A stretch of DNA of 64,000 nt, from positions 972,709 through 1,036,708 of the forward strand of contig LSRX01000080.1 of assembly GCA_001939145.1 (NCBI GenBank), read 5' to 3'. This stretch comes from Symbiodinium microadriaticum (taxonomy: Eukaryota; Sar; Dinophyceae; Suessiales; Symbiodiniaceae). A program made the translations under genes and the position numbers. This document shows positions 44,511 to 55,002 of the stretch, piece by piece. How positions within the stretch are numbered: position 1 is the first letter of the stretch; each line of letters starts with the position of its first letter. The notes under the pieces are model-generated. The model was not told the origin of the DNA, ran no database searches, and was given only the letters and a program-made list of their open reading frames with translations.

Positions 44511-46329
44511 GTTGTTGTAGTTGTAGTAGCAAAATTGTTGGAGTAGTGTGGCAGTAGTGCTAGCAGTAGGTGTTGCAGCGAAGAAGTAGCAGCGTAGCGG
44601 CGGCAGGAGGAGGAGGAGTGGACAGGAGGGGACAGAAGAAGTAGCCGCGGATCGGCTGCATACATAAGCGGTTGGAGTAGGAGTCACAGTAGCAGCAATA
44701 ATTGTCGTCTTCGGGGGCGTCTTTGTGCATTTAATCAGGTCCATGCTGTGGTTATAGTGTGGTTTTGCTCGTTTTGCTTACTGGCTTTGGTCGCTGCAGT
44801 TGCTTCACTGCTGCCGCTGCAGGTGCGTTCTGCCTACTGCTGCGGCTGCATCGCGAAGGTTGCTAGTCTGTTGGACGAAGAAGCTGTTGCAGCCACCGTT
44901 GTTCCTTGCAGATGATGGTGATGATGGTGGCGATCTTGCTGTCATTGCAATGTTTTTGACTTTTGTTCGGGGTGGGGCAGTGGAGATAGCACCTGCAATC
45001 AAACAAGAGTCTACCTACGAAAGAACCTGACCCTCTGGTCTTCCGCATGAACAAACTACCAATATAAAAACATGCCCAAAGCACACAGCAGAAAGTAGCC
45101 TGGGCATGGTGCGGTCTGCTTGTTTGTTCCATGACGACAACATGTGTGTGTGTGTGTGATAGGATTTCTGCTCAAACTACTAGAGCGAGAGTTGACATGT
45201 TGTTCTGGCCATCCTGCCAGAACTCCAAACAACGCGGTTAAGGGTCTAGGAAGCCGCTAAAACTTAAACCCATACCTTCCCTAACCCACGCAGGACTCAC
45301 AATCTCCGAGGCCTGGGTGCGTACCGCCAATCGTAAGGAGGAAGTTCCTCAGTTCAAAACCCGACCAAAGTTTAGACTTTCTGGGTTTGGTGCTTAGGGT
45401 TTAGGGTTTAGGGGTTTAGGGTTTTAGGATGCTTGTATAAAGTATATACACCGCAAACGATCAAAGTCTACGAACTGAAGTACTCAGGCTCTTGTCAAAG
45501 TCCGTCTCCGTTTGTCGGAGTGCTTGCGTCGCAGACGTTTTGTCCAAAGGGCCACCCCCTCACAGAGCGGTGGATGAATTGAGTGTTTGCATCCCGCCTC
45601 TGAAAAATTTCCCTGCAAGAGCCACTACGTAAAGGCCTTCATGAGGCATCTTCCGGTTTGGCATGTTGGACGAGGTTTGAAACGAAACCTTTTCTGCGGG
45701 GGGCTTCTTATATTATGGTGTATTCCTAGGGCTCCAGTTGCCGAAAGAAGGGGTAGCTGGCCATCTCGCCATCTAGGCCACTGGAGCCTTGTGCATAATA
45801 CTTATGCATCATATCTAAAAAGGAGCTTCAGGGTATAGTATACATAGAGGGACCAAAGGGAGATAGTTGACACGCGGCATTGAGAGTGTAGTTCTGCTCC
45901 CACCTTTGTTGTTACGACGAGCATCAGCACTAAAATGGCCGGGAGCCCAATCTCGGGGCCTCGACAATTAGAAGTGGGTTTGGGGTAGTTTATAGTATAA
46001 CCATACAAAACAAACCCGAGGGGACATCATTCCTGACTATTCCGACCCCTGAACGAGGTTCGCCGGAAACCCTTTAAGATAAACAAAGGGCACCTTTTTT
46101 TCCAATGTTCGCTTTTACCAACGAGATCCCAAAATTAGAAAGGGCAAAAGGATAGCACTGGGGATCCAAGTAAATATTGCTTGATTAGAAGGATGATGGA
46201 CCGCCCATCACGGCCTGTTTGCGAGGCAGGCGTAGCAGAGACCTGGAAGTAGCCGGGCAAACTATCGACTGGAGGGTTCGCGATTATGCTTTTGTCCAGT
46301 ATCCAGGGGAACTAGAGCTTAACCTTTGC
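44511..46329. other. Mostly telomere-free stretch
   Basis: GTA/GCA-rich patches continue to 44700. A (TG)n tract is at 45142-45158, a G-strand telomeric block is at 45390-45430, and a family E start (GGGGCCTCGACAATTAGAAG) is at 45955. The segments 44750-45240 and 45560-46320 lack telomeric units, but their frames have no recognisable domain. Confidence 0.5.
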
Positions 46330-46412
46330 GACTATATATATATATATATATATACATAAATAAATAAATAAGTAATATATATATATATATATATTTATTT
46401 ATTCATTTATAT
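46330..46412. repeat. AT-rich inverted microsatellite
   Basis: (TA)n, then AAATAAATAAATAAG, then (AT)n and ATTTATTTATTCATTTAT: the two tetranucleotide runs are inverted copies, so the tract can form a long hairpin. Confidence 0.85.
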
Positions 46413-46819
46413 TTATATTTGTTGTATATAGGGGTCCTCGTTCACCAAACAGGCTGTAGGCTACTTACTCCTACCACTACGGAGGAGGTCACTTGAGCTT
46501 CCCTACCTTTTTGATCAGTTTTGCTGCCGAGGTTTCTACTAAACTTGGGAAGGGCGGCACTCTCATGCTACGTCCCACACACACACACAACCGCACACGC
46601 AGGTAAGCTAGACACGCAAGTAAGTCAGTGTCATGTTTGTGCCGTGTGGTAACAGAGAGAACGAGACAAGCAAGTTGCTGCATTTTTGGCCGAACAGAGC
46701 TGAATTACGCTCTCGCATGCATTGTTTTCGGTTTAGGGTTTAGGGTAAAGCCAGAGACGTAAACCCACAACCGCCACCCTAGACACCAAAGTCCGTTTTT
46801 TCTGAATGGCACGTGCTTT
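46413..46819. other. Gene-free stretch
   Basis: A short (AC)n tract is at 46573-46589 and G-strand telomeric units are at 46730-46748. Nothing else is recognised. Confidence 0.45.
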
Positions 46820-46988
46820 GGGATTATTGGAGTCGCGCTACATTCTGGGATCCTTAAGGGAGGGGGTTCTAAGAGGGGCATATAACCCAATAATCCCAGT
46901 TCTCCCTAGGGCTCCCGTAGGTTCCCGAAAGCTCCCTGAGGATCCCTAGGACCCTCCCCGCTTGAACCACGCTCCGTTAAGGATCCCA
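46820..46988. repeat. Overlapping foldbacks
   Basis: GGGATTATTGG (46820) pairs with CCAATAATCCC (46886). TGGGATCCTTAAGGGAG (46846-46862) pairs with CTCCGTTAAGGATCCCA (46972-46988), one mismatch in 17. The interior is a degenerate CCCTAGGG/CCCGTAGG repeat. Confidence 0.6.
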
Positions 46989-48865
46989 TAACTAAAAGCC
47001 CGACAAGGAAAAAGGCAACTCGTTAAACTTCAACCTTGACACAAATCTAAACCACTATAGCTTGGGGTCCAAGGTTTAGGAGTTTAAACCCTGCTCCCTA
47101 AACCCTAAACCCCAAAGCACAACACCTAAAACCCCGAAGCCCTAAAATCCCTCGGGCCTGAAGGTTTGGCACGGAAGGAGCCAATGCTGGTAGCTGAACA
47201 GATGGCACCGGGGCCATGGCGCCGCCTTCCCAAGAGACGCAGAGACGCCAAGAGCACACAGCCCGAAGCATAGGGCTTTCGGGTAGATGACAGTATTATT
47301 AGCCCCAAGATGAATGAGAGGACCTTCTTAAAGGATTCCGTCCCGACTCCCTGAGGGATCTATAGGGCTTCCCGTAAGGATTCCTGAAGGGTTCTGGCGC
47401 TCGGGATCTAGCGGGCCTTCTGTAAGCTATGCAAGATCTATAGGATTTTTGTGAGGGATTTCGAAAGGGTTTTAGAAGGCTTGCTTGAAGGATTCCTTCA
47501 GGCTTCTACACTTCAGGGACCTATGAGGGATCGATTTTGAGGGTTCCTTCAGATTTCCATGAGAGATCGATCGGGGCTTTTAATTGAATTACCTGAAGAG
47601 TTCTACAGGGATCTATAGTGACGAGGAGGTTACCTTAAAGGAACCTTTAGAGTTGAGACCCTAAACCATCAGATTTGAAAAAACCCTACAGATCATGGGT
47701 AACTTATATACTATAGAAGCTTTAAAAGGTTCCTCTACAGGTTCTCCGCAGGGAGCTACAGGGGTACTATAGGCTTGAAGGGTTTACCCAGGCGCATTGG
47801 AGGATCTAGAGAAATCAAAGCCCACCACGAAGGCATGCTGCTGTTTGCGTTAGGGGTCTTATGCTGGGAAGCCCCCCAGAGTTAGTGGCAAAGTTTGTGT
47901 TCGTTTAGAGGCGTCTTTTAAGAGCCTCTACGAAGGTACTGTACAGGTTTGGTTTTACCTGTTTCGCTTGGCTGGGTTTAGAGCCCATGGCAGGTTTACC
48001 TGTACCTGCAGCCGCAAACCCTACCAGATAGGCTTTGGCTCCACCACTATAGGGTAGGGGCGATCACAACAGATCTGCAGAATCTTCTTGTTCCTGAGTT
48101 TTTGGTATCCAATGGCTCCTTTCGTGAGAATGCCATTGAAGGCTCCTTGAAGAGTTCTACAGGGTACTATAGGGCTTTAGGTTCTAGAGTCTGGCGATTG
48201 ACAGCTTCAGGGTTAACGGCTTGGGGTCCCTTATCCGTGAGGGACCCCTACTATAGCTCTCTTCTCATCGCCTAAACTCGGGTCCTCGCCGAAGCTACGC
48301 TGGGAGATCGGTCAGAGAAGGTCCACACCGAAACCCTCAGTTGCAGCTCAGTCTCCGGAGTGCTGTGGGGCCAGGGTGTTTAGCGATGTCGGGTGTATTG
48401 CTCACTCAACGATCCTAAAGGACCCTCTGTTTAGGGTTTACGGTTTAGGGTCAAGTGTCGGAGGGCATATGTAAGTCAGTAAATCAAAGCGGTGGAAAAG
48501 TGCTTTCCCATATGAGGCCTGGCCGTGACTCCACTGGTAGCATGACATAAATAGGTAATAACCCTAAACCCAACCAGGTGTGGCTTAGGGTCTGGGTGCT
48601 GAGCATGCATTAACATTTACACCACGGTTCTCTGCATAGTTGTTGTACAGAGCACCGCTGAAACCTTGTGAAAAAAACAACAACGTGACATCTTCATGGT
48701 CCCCTCATCATGATCATCATCACCATCATCGCGACCTTCGTCCTGATCATGATCATCATCACGTCGTATTCTGCGTCTTCTTAGTTCTTCTTATGATGGC
48801 GATACTGACGACTATTATCACTATTGGCGCATTATTGTTGTCATTCTTCTTCCTCTTACTTCTTT
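46989..48865. other. Gene-free stretch with a decayed repeat field
   Basis: C-strand units lie at 47090-47150. From 47330 to 47775 words such as GGGATCTATAGGG, GAAGGGTTC, GGATTCCT and GAGGGATC recur, suggesting an old tandem array. A hairpin is at 48223-48248 (GGGGTCCCT, 8-nt loop, AGGGACCCC). An ATCATCA-rich patch is at 48705-48760. Confidence 0.55.
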
Positions 48866-49021
48866 ACTAACCCTAAACCCTAAACGGCTAACCTCCACTA
48901 AACCCTAAACCCTAAACCCTAAATCCTGAACCCTGAACCCTGAACCCTAAACCCTGAACCTTAAACCCTGAACCCTAAACCCTGAACCCTGAACCCTAAA
49001 CCCTAAACCCTGAACCCTAAG
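48866..49021 (-). repeat. Interstitial telomeric block (C-strand), about 155 bp
   Basis: CCCTAAA and CCCTGAA units run almost without break from 48896 to 49020, the longest regular C-strand array in the window. CCCTGAA predominates in its second half, as if one variant had been amplified locally. Confidence 0.95.
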
Positions 49022-49054
49022 GAGAGCGCGCGGCCGAGTTTGGGATTTGGGATT

Positions 49055-49161
49055 TACCCATAGGCCCCTAAGTAGTTCCTTTTTTAGGGTTCATAAGTAG
49101 AATCCATTAGAATCCTTTATAGGGTAATCCCAAAAAGGAACTACTTAGGGGCCTATGGGTA
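49055..49161. mobile_element. Family B short inverted-repeat element (copy B5)
   Basis: TACCCATAGGCCCCTAAGTA then GTTCCTTTTT is repeated inverted at the right end without mismatch over about 30 bp, the best-preserved arms of any element here. It sits 34 bp from a long telomeric block. The interior (AGGGTTCATAAGTAGAATCC) is non-coding. Confidence 0.85.
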
Positions 49162-50573
49162 GGGCGCAGTGCTCTTCTCGAGATGCGTGAGCCTGTCGTC
49201 GAAACGAGGGTCTTCTCAGAGTTGGCTTCCCTTCTTGGGCTTCTGAACAAGAAGCATTGATCCTAAACGGCCACAATGAATCGCTAAGGCTTCGGTTGAG
49301 GGTTTAGGGTTAAGTTATTAAGTTATTGGGTTGCTTGGGTTCTTAGGGGGCGCCTATTGGGTTCTCAAGCTTTGGACCAGTGTCGGCGACATCGGCGAGA
49401 TGCTCCGCCGCAGCATTGATGGTCTCCTGTTGCAAAAGGTCAGGTCCTCCTACGGGTCCTTAGTGTTTAAAATTTAGAAATCAGCGTGTATATGGATCCT
49501 CCAAAGTAGTTCCTTTTGGGGACCTGTTATGCTTTGATCCTTAGTTTGGCCATACTCCGGCAGTCTTTTTGTCTCATTTTGCATTTTGACTCGTAGTCTA
49601 CAAGATACTACCCCATTTGAATGGCTCCCTTGGTAGGTCCGCTAAGTCCACTCCGGGTACCCCCCTAAACCCCTATAAGCCTTAAACCCAAAGCCTTAAA
49701 CCCTGTAATAAGCCCTAAACCCTAAGCCCTCAACCCTAAACCCTATAAGCCCTAAGTCCTAAACCCTGAACCCTAAAATCCCTGAACTCAAAGCCCTCGA
49801 GATCAATCCTAAACCCCCATGGCGGGGCTCTGCAGACCCTGGTTCGCTTCAGTGCTGAAGAGCACATCATCTAAGGGCTTAATAATTAGAATAGGGATTT
49901 TTGGGGCTCCTGTTTGCAAGAAAAATACAAAACCAATAAGGAAATCGCAACAACAATGCGGGATTGACTTAGGCTGCTATATTACACCCGGGAGGATCCA
50001 CAAAGTTGATCCCCTTCCTTTGGAACCCTCTAGAACCCTTCACCCCAATGCGTTGACATCCCCCTAACCGCTCACGATTTAGGGCTTAAGGTATGCCCTT
50101 GAGCCTGAAACCCCAAGATGCAAGATGCATGGCGGCTTCTAAGGAGGGCTTCTCCCCAAACCCTGAGGATGTATTTTTGTATGTATGTGTAAGTAAATTG
50201 GGCAAAAATTACATATGTACATATAATTACAATTACACTAATTACATAACTTATCATAACCTACGTACACATACATATATGCATACATGCAAACCAACTG
50301 CCAAGATACATACACACATATCAGGGACCCCCGGACCATGTAACTATTCCCCTTCGCAAAAAAGACACAACAGTAGCCACTCTACACATGCATCAAACGC
50401 GCTTGCCGAAGGAAGTCAGAAGCCTAAACAGGAGAATGGAAAGATTCGATGTCAGGAGGCGTTAGCTTTGCAAAACCGAAACACTGATAAAACAATATGA
50501 TAGAACAACACTTGAACTCAGTCGCATCCACCACGGCACTTTTCCACCACCCAAACCGAAGGGTCTCATGAAA
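49162..50573. other. Gene-free stretch
   Basis: It includes a family B fragment at about 49500-49530 (CCAAAGTAGTTCCTTTTGGG), a C-strand telomeric block at 49670-49770, a family E start at 49872 (TAAGGGCTTAATAATTAGAA) and CATA/TACA-rich DNA at 50175-50310. No gene recognised. Confidence 0.5.
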
Positions 50574-50895
50574 CTAAACCCTAAACCCTAAACCCCTAAA
50601 CCCCCCCAAAACCTCTAAACTCCTAAACCCCTAAACTGAAACCGACTTCGTCGCCTGTGTGGAGCGTCGGGTCTGGGGCGCGGCTGCCGGTGGGCCCTGA
50701 AAGATTTGAACAAACGAAGGGTTTAGGGTTTAGGGTTTTTGGGGTTTTATTTAGGGTTTAGGGTTTTTAAGGGTTTAGGGTTGTTAAGGGTCTTTTTAGG
50801 GTTTAGGGTTCAGGGTTTAGGGTTGTTAATTCTTTTTTTTAGGGTTTCCCTCTCTTAGCCATTTTTTGGGTTAGGGTTTAGGGTTTGTTTATGGG
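50574..50895. repeat. Convergent telomeric pair
   Basis: C-strand CCCTAAACCCTAAACCC units are at 50574-50645. About 70 bp later comes 180 bp of TTTAGGG units separated by T-runs (TTTTTGGGG, TTTTTAAGGG), 50718-50895. Confidence 0.9.
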
Positions 50896-52907
50896 GGTCA
50901 GAGTTCAGATTCTGAGGGTTGGTGGACCCCTGGCTTTGGGGCTCAAAGCTTTGGGGACTTACGGCTTAAGGCTAAAGAGGTTTGCAGCGGGATTGGGCTA
51001 TCAAAACTCAACGGGCCTCGCTTTTTCAGAGGCTTCAAATCCTGAACTCTGACATTCCTACAGCTTTGGGTTAGCTCTCTGAATACGGTTCACCCTTTGG
51101 CTCCCGAGCGATTATGGCGTCACTCTTATATATGAAACCACACACCATGTATCTCGTCATTGATGCAAGGACGCCTAACCCGCAAACCCTAATCTAGGCT
51201 GCTTTTTTTAATTGGACCACATGGAACTGAAAGCAACCTGTCGAAATTATCCAATTGCCACCTCGCACACCCCACATCCCGAAACTTCACGTCCCAAATA
51301 ACCCGTTTTTGAACCCAAACGCTGCCAATCAAACCCTAAACCCAAAACCCAAGGTGCCGTGACGATCAGGTACGCGAGTCCAGTGAGGGCCCCCAACACC
51401 ACAGGAAGCATCCCGCCTCATCGGGGGCTTAAGGGTCAAGAGCGGCACCAACTTGGAGTCGATATCAGGGGCCGTAGGGTACTGAAACTGAAGGAGGTTA
51501 TGAGGATTGAGGTTCGGCTGAGCTCTCTGCTTGTGTGAGCATGTCTCGTGATATACGACGTGGCTGCTCATAGAATAAAACCGAAAGTCCGAGAACCCTG
51601 GAGACACAAGAAGTAACTACCTGGGCTGCTGTTGCCGGCACGGTGAAGCACACTGTGCTTTTCGTAGAACAGACGTCTATTTTTCTTTCTCCATGTCTCG
51701 CTCTTTCTTTCTTTCCTTCTTTGTTTTTCTTCTCTCTCTCTCTCTCTCTCTCTCTTGGATTGGCAAAGCTCCTCAGACTACCATGAACTTTTTTTGGCTT
51801 TTGTGAAGGCCTAATAAGTAGAACTCGCAGCCTGCAAGTACCAATTGAAGAGAACTCACATACTTCGTTAGCAAGCACTAGGTGCTACACTACGATGCAT
51901 TTGCAGGGTCTGGGTGTTTCCGGAACTTCACTTCACACGATGCAGACCCCAAAAGGCCCCTAAACCCATTTTGCCTCAGTCTTCAAAGCCGAAACCTAGG
52001 CTCTACACCCGACCTGGGGCCGCGGATACCAAAGCCTTGCCGCTTACATAAGCCTTGCGCCCCGAAGCGGTACACTCTCCATGCAGACTGCTTGTGGTTG
52101 CGAGCTTCCGTGTTTGAGGACGTCGGGTGGACTTTTAAGTAGAGTGGTAATTGTTCAAAATGTAAGTACCTTATAGTTCTGTTACAAGAAGTAGATATGC
52201 CAATAGTTACCAATACATCAAACATACTCAGCCCCAGGAACATGTAAGCAGATCGTGCTCAGCGAACCGAAGCCCGCACCCTCGCTTTTCTACGGCCATG
52301 GCCAACAGGTTTGGCCAGCATAGGAACTGACAAAACACTTCTATGAACTTCTATGTGCATGATTGCCTTCAGCATGTCAAACATTTATCTTTCTTTCCTT
52401 CTTTCCATCTGTCTCTGTCTGACTTATGTCTCTGCCTCTCTATCTCTTTATCTCGATCTATCTCAAGTCTCAAAAGACATCACATGCTGCGTATGTATTC
52501 TCGCGAACAAATTGAATGATGAACAGCCGGCCTCTGCCGGGTGCCATGGCCGTCTGTTGCAACTACAACCAACAGCACATTCTTGGGTCTTTTCAGGAAT
52601 TTAGGCTTTAGGGGTAAGTCTGGGGATTAAGGCTTTAAGAGTCTACGGAACGGTTTATTAGCAAAAACTTCGAACTACGTCTTGAGAAAGGGACATGTCT
52701 GCTTCGTGTAAGAGTCCTCCTCGCCATGCCCTTATCTCAGACAGTAAGGGTTTTCAATCCCGACCCGCATATGGACACTAGAGCTAAAGCCGCTCTCGAG
52801 AGCTGCGCATGGCAGACGCGTCTGTGCTGGACTGGCTTCCTATTAGTAGTGCGGAGAGCATTGCGATAAGAGTAGGTCAAGTAGGTAGATAAGTTCCAGC
52901 GTAGGCA
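50896..52907. other. Stretch without recognised gene
   Basis: Telomeric units are rare here (51330-51350 only). It has a (TC)n tract at 51730-51755 and a CT-rich patch at 52385-52460. Frames at 51329-52142 on both strands have no domain. A short frame from ATG 52809 (MADASVLDWLPISSAES...) is in the same phase as the candidate that follows but is closed by stops at 52890 and 52902. Confidence 0.4.
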
Positions 52908-53109
52908 ATGTTCGGCATCTTCATGAAACAGCATGGGCGCATGGACATTGGTAAGTTTGCTTTGCTACCAGCTCTGGGTTCAAGCCGGATGCCTGCGTCA
53001 TCTTCAATTCTCAATTGCAGATCGCGCGCCTCACGTATATCAGGACCAAAGAATTCTGACAAGATGTTGCCTGAAAACAAAGACCAGTGACTTGAACCCT
53101 AAACCCTAA
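52908..53109 (+). CDS. Unrecognised two-exon gene candidate with GT-AG intron
   Basis: ATG at 52908 starts exon 1 (52908-52950). A strong donor ATTG/GTAAGT follows, then a pyrimidine-containing 3' end CTCAATTGCAG closing a 70-nt intron (52951-53020). Exon 2 (53021-53109) continues the frame to a TAA formed inside a CCCTAAA telomeric unit, for 43 residues in all. The peptide is basic, reads MFGIFMKQHGRMDI then DRAPHVYQDQRILT, and ends LNPKP from the telomeric units. No family is recognised. An in-frame stop lies just upstream. The minus strand is open over the same interval (52877-53080), so the reading could be chance. Confidence 0.2.
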
Positions 53110-54069
53110 ACCCTAAACCGTGACAAGCCCGCTCTGCATCAAAGTTTAGTCACGGAAAGTCCGACGGTCTGAACAGTCAGACCCCAGCACCATAAGTCCT
53201 GAACCCTACCCTTAGCATAAAAATAGCCCAAAAGCCTTATATAACAGGGTCTTTGGGCCCAAAAGCCTTAACATATGAGTCCTTAGAGGGTAAGGGCCAT
53301 AGACCGCCATAGACAAATTGAAGGAAGCCATCATCTTGTAGCCCAGAAGCATGTTTTGGAGTCAAAAAGAATTAGGGTTAAGTGCATAGCATGGAGATGT
53401 CAATTTTGGGCTAAAGCCTTAGGCACTAACCAATGAAAACTCCGAGAGTGCCTGCAGATCGAGGCTGGCATCGCTGTGCTGAGAAGCACCATAGGGGTTT
53501 CTAACAATGAAAGTAGGGTTTTGGCTCCTTCGTAGTAGAAATATAGATTAGGAAACCCTAAACCCTAAACCGTAGGAGTCCTAGGGAAATATAACGGTAA
53601 TTACTATTTAGGCCCTTGTAGTCACGTAACCTAGGCCGCGACCGCCCTACCTGCTGTGGGGCTAATCATCTCGGTAGATTATGAGCGAAAAAAGGGTAAG
53701 GGTTGTGGGGTCCCGGGAAGCCTAACCACTCTTCAGCCATCAATCTCAAGCCTCCTCCACACCAACCTCCAAGTCCCTCACACTCGAACCTGGCAGGCTG
53801 AGTTCTTTGTGAACCTTCTAGAGTTTAGGGATGCTTAGGGCTTTAGGATGTTTTAGGGTTAAGGGTTAGGGTTCTGGCAGGGGTACATATCAACCAACGA
53901 ACCCTGTACCGTTTCAGAGGGAATACATCAGTAATGGATCTTGAATAAGAACATCATGACAAGTCCCAAAAGGTTCGAGTCACAACGTCTATTTCAGTCG
54001 TCTGAAACCTATATGGAAATGATCTCTCTGGCCCCTGAAAACTCATTCATCGATCCCTCAAGTCGGTCT
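53110..54069. other. Gene-free stretch
   Basis: It has a direct repeat AGCCCAAAAGCCTTA / GGCCCAAAAGCCTTAA (about 53227 and 53257), single C-strand units at 53558-53572 and G-strand units at 53840-53872. Confidence 0.45.
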
Positions 54070-54195
54070 GGCCTAAACCCTAAACCCAAACCCCCAAACC
54101 CCTAAGCCCTCAACCCCAAACCCCCAAAACCCGAAACCCCCAACCCCTAAACCCTAAACCCCCAAACCCCTAGACCCCTAAACCCTAAACTCAGC
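54070..54195 (-). repeat. Interstitial telomeric block (C-strand), about 125 bp
   Basis: CCCTAAACCC, CCCCAAACC, CCCCTAAACCC and CCCGAAACC units. Confidence 0.9.
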
Positions 54196-54902
54196 CTGGG
54201 GAAACGTGGCTCCTGGCCTCGGAAAGCTCCTTGAGTTCGGCGGCATCCCGGAAAGAAAGAGACTCGGACGTGGCGGATGCTTCGTTCAGGGCTCTGGTGT
54301 GGATTTTGGGTTTAGGATTTGGGGCTTTATGGATTTGCTTTTTAAGGGGATTCGGCAGTTAGAGTTAGGAGCTCAGGAGGGTTAAGGTTGAGGTGCAGGG
54401 TTGTCCCAGGGGATTTGGCATGGGCTATCATCGGCCTTTTGTGGTGTCGAGGACTATCTGTGAGCTTCTCTACACAGGCACAAAGCTGCTGAGCAAGTTT
54501 CTGAAAATTGGAAACCGTCACAGGGTGGTCCTGCCGATTTGGATCTTGCCACCTAGCACACACGGTGTTCACCTCGCACGAAAAAGCCCCCACCAATGAG
54601 CCTAAACCCTTCTGCTCCGTAAGCCCAGCAGCCTAAAACCGGTGCCCTGAATCCTGAACCCAATAGCCTCTACTCCAAAAACTCACGCAGAAAGCAGCCG
54701 CCAAGACAGAGTCGCGATTGTCGCGTCTTAGGTTTCAGGCTCCGCAGGTGCGAATCTAGTAAGTGGGGGCCTGGATAGGGCCCTAAACCCTAAACCCTAA
54801 GCCTGTGCTTCGGGCTTAGGCCGTTGATTGCGTGATCGCCATCTACGGCAGAGAATGGCCCGGCAAGATGGTGTGCAGACTTGGTCTTCTTCCTTTCTCT
54901 AA
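54196..54902. other. Gene-free stretch
   Basis: G-strand-like words are at 54305-54330 and C-strand units are at 54780-54800. Frames at 54342-54599 on both strands are unrecognised. Confidence 0.45.
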
Positions 54903-55002
54903 TAGGGTTTAGGGTTTAAGGTTTATTGTACTCTTTAGGGTTGAGGGTTTAGGGTTTTAGGGTTTAGGGTTTAGGGCTTAGGGCCTAAACCCTGAACCCT
55001 GT
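54903..55002. repeat. G-strand telomeric block ending in a head-to-head junction
   Basis: TTTAGGG/TTGAGGG/TTTTAGGG units (54903-54979), then GGCTTAGGGCC, turn into CCTAAACCCTGAACCCTG from 54983. Confidence 0.85.

Noticed and set aside
44054-44665. 203-codon minus-strand frame
   Set aside because: It is dominated by a (GTA)n tract that keeps all frames open.
45300-45370. tRNA-like B box (AGTTCAAAACCCG)
   Set aside because: No matching A box, acceptor stem or anticodon arm could be drawn.
48866-49021. A true chromosome end
   Set aside because: The block is only about 155 bp, is degenerate, and has unique DNA and other elements on both sides.
52877-53080. 67-codon minus-strand frame as the real gene instead of the plus-strand candidate
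   Set aside because: It has ordinary composition but no recognisable family. The plus strand has a much better splice-signal argument. It remains an alternative.
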